DNA of 19,444 bases from Baffinella frigidus (taxonomy: Eukaryota; Cryptophyceae; Cryptomonadales; Baffinellaceae), in the NCBI GenBank assembly GCA_026770585.1, contig MU646470.1:320083-339526 (forward strand), given 5' to 3'. The position numbers were made by a program, and so were the translations under genes. The notes beneath the pieces were generated by a model. It ran no database searches and had not been told where the DNA came from. It saw nothing but the letters and a program-made list of their open reading frames with translations. Within the stretch, counting starts at the first letter, position 1. Each line of letters begins with the position of its first letter. Below are positions 1 through 7,481 of this stretch, in pieces.

Positions 1-22
1 CCTTGCGCACCTCCACCCCGAC
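1..22 (-). other. Partial exon-like island at window edge (VGVEVRK)
   Basis: On the minus strand a heptamer array ends in CCCTAACAG at 31-23, and open sequence GTCGGGGTGGAGGTGCGCAAGG follows off the window edge, starting VGVEVRK. A near copy lies at 118-159 behind the same acceptor-like sequence, and that duplication is the main reason to list this one. No function can be assigned. It could equally be a non-coding repeat. Confidence 0.3.
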
Positions 23-29
23 CTGTTAG

Positions 30-118
30 GGTTCATGGTTCATGGTTTATGGTTTATGATTTATGGTTTATGGTTTATGGTTTATGGTTCATGGTTTAGG
101 TTCCAGGGTTCAGGGTTC
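30..118. repeat. Heptamer array, GTTTATG/GTTCATG variants
   Basis: Seven-base repeats mostly read GTTTATG on the plus strand and drift to GGGTTCA at the right end. They are variants of TTTAGGG. The array lies between two minus-strand exon-like islands (1-22 and 118-159), which is the position of an intron. Confidence 0.9.
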
Positions 119-159
119 GCCCCCTGGGATGCTAGCGCCTTGTACACCTCGGCCCCGAC
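118..159 (-). other. Exon-like island (VGAEVYKALASQGA)
   Basis: Minus-strand sequence after CCCTAACAG (acceptor AG at 161-160) reads VGAEVYKALASQGA and then passes into CCCTGAA repeats. It parallels VGVEVRK at 1-22: both start GTCGGGG, keep the V-G-x-E-V-x-K pattern and follow the same acceptor. No canonical GT donor is visible at the 3' end. Family unknown. It may be a duplicated exon or a gene remnant. Confidence 0.35.
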
Positions 160-162
160 CTG

Positions 163-292
163 TTAGGGGGGGTGGTAAGGGGTTAGGGTTGAGGGTTGAG
201 GGTTGAGGGTCGAGGGTTTCGGGTTTCGGGTTTCGGGTTTCGGGTTTCGGGTTTCGGGTTTCGGGTCCCGGGTTTGGTGTTTCGGGTGTAGG
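163..292. repeat. Heptamer array, GGGTTGA then GGGTTTC variants
   Basis: Short blocks of GGGTTGA give way to a uniform run of GGGTTTC, with one GGGTCCC unit. The period is seven throughout. The long open frame across it is a by-product of the repeat. Confidence 0.92.
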
Positions 293-342
293 TCCACTTT
301 GGAGGCAGCGCCATTGACGAGCACGATCACCCCTTCGATCCC
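286..342 (-). other. Coding-like module, IEGVIVLVNGAAS type, copy 1
   Basis: The minus strand reads GIEGVIVLVNGAASKVDLH between a CCCTACA array and a TTTCGGG array. Copy 2 at 797-853 reads RIEGAIVLVNGAASTVFLN. Of the nucleotide differences between them, several are synonymous third-base changes (GGG/GGA, AAT/AAC, GCT/GCC, GCC/GCT, CTA/CTC), as expected if the peptide was once selected. Alternating hydrophobic residues suggest beta strands. The family is not recognised. Confidence 0.4.
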
Positions 343-514
343 AACCCTACACCCTACACCCTACACCCTACACCCTACACCCTACACCCCACGCCCTACA
401 CCCTACACCCTACACCCTACACCCTACACCCTACACCCTACACCCTGCACCCTACACCCTGCACCCTGCACCCTACACTCTACACCCTACACCCCACACC
501 CTACACCCTACACC
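343..514. repeat. Heptamer array, CCCTACA variant
   Basis: More than 20 units of CCCTACA with scattered CCCTGCA and CCCCACA units. This is a uniform local variant of the telomere-like heptamer CCCTAAA. Confidence 0.95.
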
Positions 515-675
515 CTAAGCAGCCCAGGAAGGTCCTGGCGCTCCTACGAGAAACCTGGGGCCCTACGGCCGACCGTAGCCAATAAACTACCCTGAGACAG
601 CTACACACTCATATGGGTGTTCGGACCGGGAGCAGCGTTGGAGGTGTGAAAGTGCTACACCATGGAGGCGGTGTA

Positions 676-800
676 GGGTTTCTGGTTTCGGGTTTCGGGT
701 CCCGGGTTTCGAGTTTCGGGTTTCGGGTCCCGGGTCCCGGGTTTCGGGTTTCGGGTTTCGGGTCCCGGGTCCCGGGTTTCGGGTTTCGGGTTTCGGGTTG
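676..800. repeat. Heptamer array, GGGTTTC/GGGTCCC variants
   Basis: Seven-base units GGGTTTC and GGGTCCC alternate in blocks. The array directly adjoins coding-like module copy 2 (797-853), as the array at 206-275 adjoins copy 1. Confidence 0.93.
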
Positions 801-853
801 AGGAACACCGTGGAAGCGGCGCCGTTGACGAGCACGATCGCTCCTTCGATCCG
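797..853 (-). other. Coding-like module, IEGVIVLVNGAAS type, copy 2
   Basis: The minus strand reads RIEGAIVLVNGAASTVFLN and then enters CCCGAAA repeats. It may begin upstream as LVGAAPAAL, with an acceptor-like CCCGCAG just before CGCTGCGG. The pairing with 286-342 and the pattern of silent differences argue for coding ancestry. Product unknown. Confidence 0.4.
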
Positions 854-886
854 CAGCGCTGCGGGAGCCGCGCCGACCAAGGTTAT

Positions 887-1066
887 TGGACACCCATAAA
901 ATCATTCGATACCCATACAATTTTTTTTTGCATACCCATAGAATAATCTTATTGGATACCCATACAATAATCTTATTAGATACCCATAAAATAATCTTAT
1001 TGGGCACCCATACAATAATGTTATTGAATGCCCATAAAATAAGGTTATTGGATACTCATAAAACCG
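887..1066. repeat. 24-bp minisatellite (TTGGATACCCATAAAATAAT)
   Basis: About seven copies of an AT-rich 24-bp unit containing GATACCCATAMAATAATCTT. The best-preserved units begin near 951, 975, 999, 1023 and 1047, exactly 24 bp apart. Because 24 is a multiple of three, both strands stay open and give octapeptide repeats (LLDTHKII on the plus strand). No splice sites or codon bias support a protein. Confidence 0.9.
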
Positions 1067-1389
1067 CGAAATTCTGGGTGTCGCACAGCGGAATCCAGGC
1101 GAGCCCCCCCCACTAGGCGTGGGCCAAGTAACCATCGCCTACAAGCTGCGCTACGGGGAGGCACATCACGCGGGGGGTCAACGCCCAGCTATGCCTCAGT
1201 AAAATTCGGCTCGCCATAATCGTATTTTTATTGCACCTTTGTGATAGATTTCCTGCTCTTCAAATTATTTTATGGTTGGCCCAGTTTTACTCAGGCAGAG
1301 CAGGGCTCGAACGTGGCAGGTGATGTTCGGTTTCGGGGCGCTTTTCAAGACTGCGGGAGGAACGCAGGGCAACGGGTCAACTCGGAGGA
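1067..1389. other. Unassigned spacer
   Basis: Mixed-composition sequence of about 320 bp. No convincing exon, tRNA, foldback or tandem repeat is visible. An AT-rich stretch near 1220-1275 stands out against GC-rich flanks. Confidence 0.4.
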
Positions 1390-1504
1390 TGCGAGGCCCG
1401 CCTGCGGACCGATAGGCCCGCCTCCGGATAGATAGGCCCGCCTCCGGGCAGATTGGCCCGCCTCAGGACAGATAGGCCCGCCTCAGGATTGATGGGCCCG
1501 CCTC
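1390..1504. repeat. 20-bp minisatellite (AGGCCCGCCTCMGGATAGAT)
   Basis: Six units of a 20-bp GC-rich repeat; the CCCG core recurs at 1400, 1420, 1440, 1460, 1480 and 1500. It directly abuts a minus-strand coding-like module (1505-1561). A second short array of the same unit lies at 1735-1790. Confidence 0.93.
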
Positions 1505-1561
1505 GGTACCGCGTCTGGCGGTGAGGATATGGCGCAAGATCGCGCCTCCGAGGACCATCCA
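1505..1561 (-). other. Coding-like module M1 (WMVLGGAILRHILTARRGT)
   Basis: The minus strand reads WMVLGGAILRHILTARRGT. It aligns with module M2 at 1839-1916 (LVLGGAIVRHILTTRRGT), with silent changes such as CAT/CAC and ACC/ACT. A hydrophobic core (VLGGAIL) is followed by basic residues (RHILTARR), which could be a membrane segment with a basic flank. A further fragment of the shared end (LTTRRGT) lies at 1689-1712. No family is recognised. Confidence 0.4.
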
Positions 1562-1734
1562 CCCGCGCTCATCTCGCCGATGATCTACCTTAAACCCACC
1601 CATAGGGAATCGGAGATTTCCCTTCAGAAAATATGCAAACGGCTCCAATTCCCTACAAACGGCTCCAATTACTTACGGAAGGATTCAGCGGTACCGCGTC
1701 TGGTGGTGAGGACGGACAAACAGGATGGACAGAC

Positions 1735-1790
1735 AGGCCCGCCTCAGGATAGATAGGCCCGCCTCAGGATAGATAGGCCCGCCTGCGGCG
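1735..1790. repeat. 20-bp minisatellite, second array
   Basis: Three further units of the GGCCCGCCTCAGGATAGATA repeat seen at 1390-1504. The array lies between coding-like module fragments at 1689-1712 and 1839-1916, so the minisatellite and the module fragments seem to have spread together. Confidence 0.85.
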
Positions 1791-1838
1791 TGGGCGGTAC
1801 TAAAGGTGCTCACGCGTGAACCCTTTTCGCATGAGAGG

Positions 1839-1916
1839 GGTACCGCGTCTGGTAGTGAGGATGTGGCGCACGATCGCGCCTCCGAGAACCAACGCGAGCA
1901 GCGTCCGCGCCGTGGA
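1839..1916 (-). other. Coding-like module M2 (STARTLLALVLGGAIV)
   Basis: The longest copy of the module: the minus strand reads STARTLLALVLGGAIV followed by RHILTTRRGT. Aligned copies are at 1505-1561, 2102-2161 (STKWSLLTLVLRGVIV) and 2249-2308 (SSARRLLAVVWASARP). All four keep the same frame although the DNA has diverged. They could be decayed tandem exons of one gene or pieces of a transposon ORF. There are no clear splice sites and no recognised domain. Confidence 0.42.
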
Positions 1917-2101
1917 TCTGATTGGTGTCCAGTGTTCATTTTTTTAGTGCTTCCCCCTGGATGCATGGATGCAACCCCGGGGCAAATCGTGAGTCAACCT
2001 CACACAGGTGCGCCCGAATTCCGGGCGCATTTGTATGGGAGTTGACTTAAGAAACCATCGATTTGCCCATGAGTTGCCTCCAGGGTGGAGGGTGGAGGTT
2101 T

Positions 2102-2161
2102 TAGGGGACGAGGCACGATCACGCCTCTGAGGACTAGCGTGAGCAATGACCACTTCGTGGA
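2102..2161 (-). other. Coding-like module M3 (STKWSLLTLVLRGVIV)
   Basis: The minus strand reads STKWSLLTLVLRGVIVPRPL in the frame conserved with M2. Residues ST, LL, LVL, G and IV are shared. Function unknown. Confidence 0.38.
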
Positions 2162-2221
2162 CCTGCGGAAAGTGGAGTCAAAATTAGAGTTAAGTCAACT
2201 TCAGTGTCGATTTTTTTTAAA

Positions 2222-2248
2222 GGGTTGAGGGTTGAGGGTTGAGGGTTT
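2222..2248. repeat. Short GGGTTGA heptamer run
   Basis: Three to four units of GGGTTGA directly beside coding-like module M4, repeating the array-next-to-island arrangement seen elsewhere in the window. Confidence 0.85.
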
Positions 2249-2308
2249 ATGGGGACGTCGTGGGCGCGCCGAGGCCCACACGACCGCGAGCAGCCTCCGC
2301 GCAGAGGA
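2249..2308 (-). other. Coding-like module M4 (SSARRLLAVVWASARP)
   Basis: The minus strand reads SSARRLLAVVWASARPRRPH and ends at a heptamer run. It matches M2 in S-x-A-R-x-L-L-A-x-V, while the second half has diverged. Most decayed of the four copies. Confidence 0.33.
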
Positions 2309-2439
2309 TCTGCGCTCCACGAGGGACTTCGGCTCGGAACTTTGAGGGATTCTGGCTCGGAATTTTGAGGGATTTTGGCTCCGAAATTCAAATGTCGCCG
2401 AGGGGCGCCCACGCTCAGGTTTTTCGTTGAGACTCTCCC

Positions 2440-2720
2440 TGGGGGATAGATGGTGTGATTACTTCCGCTCGCGCTTCTTCCGGTCGTTTGGGTTTGGGGA
2501 GTTGTAGCAGGAGCTGCCGATTTATCCACACTGCGGACTACGAGGGATTTCGTGAATAACCCCTGAGTGGATAACACATACGGCCCTACTGTAGGCCATC
2601 CGAGGTTCGAAAGGGGTGAAACTTCTAGCTCTGTCTATTCGGGCTCAACAATTTGGTTAACCCGGGCTCTTTCCTGCCCCAAAGTTGACGGATGTCTACC
2701 GGACACCTTTCATTTTAAAT
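2440..2720. other. Spacer with partial foldback core
   Basis: No convincing exon. It contains GGCCCTACTGTAGGCC (2582-2597), which matches the internal core of the A/B/C foldback elements. A short inverted pair TTATCCAC/GTGGATAA lies near 2520 and 2570. Confidence 0.4.
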
Positions 2721-2843
2721 TTAGATGGTCGGTGAAAGCGGGTGAGGCAGGGCTCGGTACTTTTGCAGGCTAGCGAGGAGCGGCGTGGTGAAGCGCGAGA
2801 CCAGCGCGAGCGACTCCCCCGCATCCAGCTCGAAGAACTCCAG
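2721..2843 (-). other. Exon-like island (LEFFELDAGESLALVSRF)
   Basis: On the minus strand a pyrimidine-rich CCGCCCCGCCCCCCAG ends at 2844. Open sequence follows as LEFFELDAGESLALVSRF, then TTPLLASLQKYRALP, to a TAA at 2723-2721. Codons through LLASLQ are strongly G/C-ending, which supports real coding. A possible donor is AAAAGTACC just after LQK, so the exon may end before the TAA. With islands at 3194-3277 and 3429-3521 it could be part of one minus-strand gene. Product not recognised. Confidence 0.45.
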
Positions 2844-3193
2844 CTGGGGGGCGGGGCGGAGAGTTCAGGCTTTCGTGTGCTGGGAAAGATCGAGCACGCC
2901 TCCCTCGGCACTAGCACCATCAAGCGCAGAACGATGCAGGCAGATCTGAATCAAAATGCAGGATCGTGGTATCTCTTTCAGAATGTGTTCAACGGGTGTC
3001 ATGTACAATTGTATGTGGTGTACGATTTGTACGGAGTGGACGGAGCGAGATGGTGTGGGTTCGTGGTGCGGTGGGTTAGTCAAAAAAACGCCGCGTCTAC
3101 AGACTACGATTCATGGAAGCCAGAGATTTGGGGATTGGCTGTACACGGGGGAGTGAGGCATCATAGGTTAAGATTTTTTTTGCAGGCCTCGGG

Positions 3194-3277
3194 CTAGGGC
3201 GGGAGGGAGACGTATTCGGTGACGTGCTCGCCCACGGAGGTCTCCAGGAAGCCCTCGTAGGCGCCCCTCGGCGACAT
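3194..3277 (-). other. Exon-like island with stop (MSPRGAYEGFLETSVGEH)
   Basis: The minus strand reads MSPRGAYEGFLETSVGEH, then VTEYVSLPP and TAG. The same frame stays open upstream to about 3313 (GFSLWAFSSK). Nearly every codon from GAYEG onward ends in G or C, unlike the AT-rich flanks. The segment ATGTCGCCGAGGGGCGCC also occurs on the plus strand at about 2393, in inverted orientation. It may be a terminal exon of an unknown gene. Confidence 0.45.
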
Positions 3278-3428
3278 TTTTGACGAGAACGCCCACAGTG
3301 AAAATCCCCAATGGCTCCAACGACACCTTTTCAAAGTTGACAAATTTGACTTGAAAATAGTCAACATGTCAACTTTTCCCGTACTAAGTCAACTCCCGAA
3401 ATGTAATGGCGATTTTTTCTCGACTTAC

Positions 3429-3521
3429 CCCGCCCTGCTGCTCGTCATGCGCCTGCAGGGAGCCAACCGGCACCTGAAAACCCTTGCCGTGGTGCTCCGT
3501 GATCGTGGTCAGATATTTTTT
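3429..3521 (-). other. Exon-like island with GTAAGT donor
   Basis: The minus strand reads KKYLTTITEHHGKGFQ, then VPVGSLQAHDEQQGG, and stops exactly at a consensus donor GTAAGT (3428-3423) in phase 0. Codons in the second half are almost all G/C-ending. TTTTCAG sits inside the island just before VPVGS, so a shorter 45-nt exon is also possible. The sequence after the donor is AT-rich, as expected for an intron. The protein family is not recognised. Confidence 0.5.
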
Positions 3522-3529
3522 TCCGCGGC

Positions 3530-4130
3530 GACCTCGTATTTGGCTTGCAAGACCCGGGAAGGTTGTTGCGACTTTTGCCCAGAGGACAAGGTCGGGAGTG
3601 CCGCTCCCCAGATGTGCAGGCACACACACAAACACCATGCTCTGCGCGACCAAAGAGATGGACAGCGTGTGTGTGTGTGTGTATGTGTGCCCAGCGCGGC
3701 CTCAGCATCATCCCGCTGGGAGAAATATTTACTGGGGAGCGTTGCGATGTTCAGGGCTGGAAAAGGTCAGGAGACTAAGCTGGCGCCGCTCCCTAGGCTC
3801 TCGATCCCTGCTCGAGAGTGATGGGTGGAACCCACAAGTCATGAGCAGGTGCAGTGGTGTACTTTGCGATGGATGGGCTAGCACCCGGACGGTTCCGCTC
3901 TGTGCCTGGTCCTGGCCTGGCACTCTGGCACTCAGGGTTCGAACGCGCGTCGGCGCTAGCGCACCTCCAGTCCCAAACTGCATCAAAAACCTCCCCCCTA
4001 ACCAACCTCCATCCCCCCCAGGTCATGCTGGACTCGCGCAGCCCCCGCACACCCCGCACACCCCGCCGCAACCCCGCTCCGATTTCAATTCATAAACGCG
4101 AGCTGACCGCGCGCACCTCGCATCACCGCA
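3530..4130. other. Spacer with GT microsatellite; weak coding hints
   Basis: Contains a GT microsatellite at about 3668-3690. Several overlapping open frames exist, but none shows a convincing codon bias. The plus-strand stretch 3854-3970 (VYFAMDGLAPGRFRSV onward) ends in CTCCAG and could be an upstream exon of the island at 4132, but this is weak. Confidence 0.3.
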
Positions 4131-4131
4131 G

Positions 4132-4234
4132 GTTCGCCGACATCGCGCATTTCCAGTCGCTGGCGCCGGAGCAGGCGCAGCCCTACGTCATCCACCCCAC
4201 GCGCACCCCCAACTGGGCGCCGTGGGAGAAGACC
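4132..4234 (+). other. Exon-like island (FADIAHFQSLAPEQAQPY)
   Basis: After ATCACCGCAG (AG at 4130-4131) the plus strand reads FADIAHFQSLAPEQAQPY, then VIHPTRTPNWAPWEKT, with nearly all codons G/C-ending. Open sequence then runs into GTTGTGCG and a CCCCAAA array, so the 3' boundary is probably the GT at 4235 or 4238. The pattern is that of an exon followed by a telomere-like intron. No matching next exon is found nearby, and the product is not recognised. Confidence 0.5.
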
Positions 4235-4240
4235 GTTGTG

Positions 4241-4390
4241 CGCCCCAAACCCCAAACCCCAAACCCCAAACCCCAAACCGTAACCCCTGTCAACCCTGTC
4301 ATCCCTATGAACCCTAAACCCCACGCCCCACGTCCCACGCCCCACACCACACACCACACACCACACACACCACACACCACACCCCTCCGC
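4241..4390. repeat. CCCCAAA heptamers and CCACACCA repeats
   Basis: Five units of CCCCAAA, then looser CCCTAAACCCCA sequence and a CCCACGCC/CCACACCA low-complexity run. It lies directly downstream of the exon-like island at 4132-4234. Confidence 0.9.
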
Positions 4391-4747
4391 CCGAGGGTGG
4401 GAGGAGGGCCAGGCTCGCAGTGAGGGGCGCTAGCGGCGCACGGAGCTTCGAGGGTGTTATATAGGGTAGCTGGCATATGAGCCCTGGTGTAGGGGTTAGG
4501 GTAAGGGTCAGTGTCCAGCGCTGCGATCGAGGTCAGTTGTGTGGCATTTTGACTCCATATTTCGACATTTCGACTCCAGATTTCTGGTCAAAATGTCCTG
4601 CGAAGCCCACTGAGCCCACTGTGCACTGTGTGAAAAAAAGCATCTCCGTTGCTCAACAGTATCCGGGTACCTCGATTATCAAACAGTATCGGGATACCTC
4701 GATTATCAGAAAGAGCCCCTATCCCAGGACCAGCATAGGGCCCTAGG
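4391..4747. other. Spacer with 27-bp direct repeat
   Basis: No convincing exon. Two near-identical 27-bp units containing CAGTATCSGGRTACCTCGAT lie at about 4655-4680 and 4682-4707. The stretch just before element B1 (AGGACCAGCATAGGGCCCTA) matches the A-family core. Confidence 0.5.
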
Positions 4748-4851
4748 TATCCCTTAAGTGGCGGACGGGCGAATATTCACCCTAACTCGCCCTAGGCAGG
4801 TCCTAGGGCCCTACCGTAGGGCGTATGAGCCTACTCGCCACTTAAGGTATA
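4748..4851. mobile_element. Foldback element B1
   Basis: 104 bp bounded by TATCCCTTAAGTGGC and its complement GCCACTTAAGGTATA. The inside carries CCTAGGGCCCTACCGTAGGG. It has no coding capacity and is a MITE-like element. Flanks on both sides look like an A-family core, so B1 may have inserted into an older element. Confidence 0.85.
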
Positions 4852-4859
4852 GTACCAGC

Positions 4860-4879
4860 ATACCGAGGGCCCTCGGTAT
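4860..4879. repeat. Perfect 20-bp palindrome ATACCGAGGGCCCTCGGTAT
   Basis: Exact self-complement over 20 bp, beside B1. It resembles the centre of A-family elements (CATAGGGCCCTGGGCATAGG) and is probably a remnant. Confidence 0.8.
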
Positions 4880-4976
4880 CGGCCTACTGTAGGGTCCTAG
4901 AGAGGAGCACTGTGTTCGCCCTTTTCAAGTGGCGAGTAGCCTCCTGCGCTCCTACGCATTCCTATGTGTAGATACC

Positions 4977-5141
4977 CACGCCTAGGGTTGTTACATCGGA
5001 CTTTTGCGTATCGGACGCCTAGGGTTGTGTAAAAGCCCGATATAACAACCCCTCCATGTGTGGGTTGTGTAAAAGTCCGATGTAACAACCCCTACATGTT
5101 CCACGCCTAGGGTTGTTACATCGGACTTTTGCGTATCGGAC
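4977..5141. repeat. 40-bp direct repeat enclosing inverted copies
   Basis: A 40-bp unit beginning CACGCCTAGGGTTGTTACAT is identical at 4977-5016 and 5102-5141. Between them GTAAAAGTCCGATGTAACAA (5069-5088) is an inverted copy, and a diverged one (AAAAGCCCGATATAACAACC) precedes it. This suggests a complex or nested foldback element. Confidence 0.85.
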
Positions 5142-5440
5142 TTATCAGCAGGGCCCCGATGACTCCCGACAAGTTACCTACTCCCTGCCGATGTAACAAT
5201 CCTGCCCACGCCACGGGCCACGCGCATCACGCCGGGAGGTGGTTCATGAGTCCCCTTGAGATACAGAGGATGTTCCGGAATGCAACGGAGGACGGATGTC
5301 TTGTGCGCTGGCCTGGCGTGGCCTCTCCAGGACTTGGAGTGCAACGACCCCCGCGGGGGTCGTGTATTGTGGCCACGTTGGTAGAAACCAAACATGCATT
5401 CTCCTGTTGGCATCAACCAATCATTCTCGTGTTGGTGTCA
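5142..5440. other. Unassigned spacer
   Basis: No convincing exon. It holds an imperfect palindrome around CGACCCCCGCGGGGGTCG (5345-5362) and the first GTTGGTATCAA-like words of the following repeat array. Confidence 0.4.
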
Positions 5441-6330
5441 AGTATCGACAAACTGAGCTCTCTCTTTCGCGTGGGCAGACGGCAGGCTACCAGCGCGCGG
5501 CACTAGCGGCGTGGCCGTGCTGGTATCAAAAACCTGAACACGTTGGTATCACCAAACACACCATATTGGCATCACGTTCATAGTTCACAACGCCTTCGCG
5601 AAGCAATAATGGCTCCAAGCCCTGGTACAAATTTTGTACCAAACATTGGACACGACCCTAAAATACCCTTCATGGACATTTAAACGACTTCACGGTCGTG
5701 TCCATGGTCTTGTCCCATACAAAATTTGTATGGGGCTTGGAGCCATTATTGCTTCGCGAAGGCGTCGGAAACTATTAACGTATCGACAACTGACCTCTCT
5801 CCAACGAAGTGAACATGTTGGTATCCACAAACCATTCTCTTGTTATCGTCAAACTGAGCTCTCGCGCTCTCTCTCACACACACACACACACACACGGGCA
5901 GTCGGCTGGCTACCAGCAAGCGGCACTACCTGCGTGTTCATGTTAGTATCAACAAACTGATTTGTATCGACAAACTGAGCTCTCTCTCTCGCGCGATGGT
6001 GGGCAGTCGGTGGGCTACCAGCGCGCGGCACTAGCGGCGTGGCCGTGGTGGTATCATCAAACTGAACACGTTATCTCAACAAACAAAATATATTGGCATC
6101 AAACATCAACAAAACGACCTCTCTCCTTCGCGTGGGCAGCCGGCGGGCTACCAGCGCGCGCGGCGTGCATTGTTGGGCACGAGGGTATCAACAAACTGAG
6201 CTCTCTCTCTCTCACAAACCATTCTCTCGTCAGTATCAACAAACTGATTGGTATCGACTGAGCTCTCTCCATGCGCGCTTGTTCGCAGTCGGCGGGCTAC
6301 AACCGCGCGGCGCTCGAGGCGTGGTCGTGC
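5441..6330. repeat. Dispersed tandem repeat array (CAAACTGAGCTCTCTCT)
   Basis: About five diverged copies of a roughly 100-170 bp unit: GGTATCAACAAACTGAGCTC, a CT run, a GCGTGGGCAGTCGGCGGGCT block and ACCAGCGCGCGGCACTAGCG. Copies start near 5445, 5848, 5965, 6110 and 6255. A CA microsatellite sits at 5875-5895. The foldback at 5591-5764 interrupts the array. Open frames (GYQRAALAAW repeats) follow the repeat and show no gene structure. Confidence 0.85.
5591..5764. mobile_element. Long-hairpin foldback element E
   Basis: The ends are a perfect 32-bp inverted repeat (5591-5622 and 5733-5764) starting CGCCTTCGCGAAGCAATAAT. Pairing continues inward with a few mismatches to GGACACGACC/GGTCGTGTCC, so most of the 174 bp can fold. 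Each arm also holds its own small palindrome (TGGTACAAATTTTGTACCA on the left). It has no coding capacity and is a MITE-like element. If transcribed it could give a long hairpin RNA. Confidence 0.88.
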
Positions 6331-7130
6331 GTCGGCGGCGATGTCTCCTGCTCCCTCGGTACCAGAGACCCTTCCTGCTTTCCCACCAGGAACCAGGGTA
6401 CCAGGAATCCTCAAGGTGGGGAGGGAGGGAAGGAGAGAGAGGGAGGGAGTGCGTCGGCGGCGATGTCTCCTGCTCCCTCGGTACCCCCCACCAACCCACC
6501 GACCCTTCCTTGGTTCTTGATTCTCCGTCTCCTGCTCCCTCGGTGCGCGTTCCTGCTTTCCCACCAGGAACCAGGGTAACAGGAACCCTTAAGGGAGAGA
6601 GGAAGGGACGGATAGAGAGGGAGGGAGTGGTCGGTGGCGATGTCTCCTGCTCCCTGGGTACCGGAAGCCCTTCCTGAAGGGAGGGAGGGGATGTGTGAGA
6701 GAGAGTTAGGGAGAGTTAGGGAGAGGACCAGCAACACTTAAGGGAGAGAGGGAGGGAGTGCGTCGGTGGCGACGTCTCCTGCTCCCTCGGTACCAGAAGC
6801 CCTTCCTGAAGGGAGGGAGGGGATGTGTGAGAGAGAGTTAGGGAGAGTTAGGGAGAGGACCAGCAACACTTAAGGGAGAGAGGGAGGGAGTGCGTCGGTG
6901 GTGACGTGTCCTGCTCCCTCGGTAACACAGACCCTTCCTTGGTTCTTGGTTCTGCATCTCCTGCATCGCGGGTACCAGAGACCCTTGAGAGAGGGAGGGA
7001 AGGTGGGACAGGTAGGGAAAGTACCAGCAACCCATAAGGGAGGGAGGGAAGGTGGGAGAGGTAGGGAGAGTACCAGCAACCCGAAAGGGAGGGAGGGAAG
7101 GTGGAAGCGATCGGCGACGGCTCCTGCACC
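6331..7130. repeat. Purine-rich tandem repeat region
   Basis: Repeated modules combine GCGTCGGCGGCGATGTCTCC, TGCTCCCTCGGTACCAGA, ACCCTTCCTG and GGGAGGGAGGG stretches. A 132-bp unit is duplicated almost exactly (6668 onward and 6800 onward). Long frames on both strands are consequences of the repeats. Confidence 0.88.
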
Positions 7131-7481
7131 GCGGGTGCTAGAAACAAAATTATTTGACCACCAATTTCCCCCCAATTTTGTTTGTTTAAACACCAATTTT
7201 TTCCCCCGACCGCTTGACAAAGGGGGAAGTTCAGTTTGCTGCCAGAGAAGGGCTGTGTGTTCATGTAGGTGTGTAGTCCGTACTCCTGCACCGCGGGTGC
7301 TTCTCTTCTCTATTACTCTCGATACAGGTCCTAAATCAGGCCCGCTAGCCTTGAGTTGAGTGATATCATAGTCTATGAGCCTTACACCGCGGGTACTCGT
7401 TCCTGCTTTCCCACCGCTTGGCTGGGTACCAGGAACCAGGGCACTAGGGTGCCAGGAAACTAGGGTGCTAGGGTGCTTGGG

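Noticed and set aside
203-595. 130-codon plus-strand open frame
   Set aside because: It is a translation of heptamer arrays (repeated GFGFRVS and TLHPTPY). Seven-base repeats rotate through all frames without stops.
1390-1790. Possible CRISPR array
   Set aside because: The 20-bp units are contiguous tandem repeats with no unique spacers, in eukaryotic-looking DNA.
2602-2612. GGTTCGAA resembling a tRNA T-loop (also near 3932)
   Set aside because: No acceptor stem, D-arm or anticodon arm can be folded around either site.
3484-4095. 203-codon plus-strand open frame
   Set aside because: It crosses a GT microsatellite and the minus-strand exon-like island at 3429-3521, and its codon use is erratic. 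It is most likely chance.
4085-4476. Minus-strand frames with repeated WCVWCVV and GLGFGVWG
   Set aside because: They are translations of CCACACCA and CCCCAAA low-complexity repeats.
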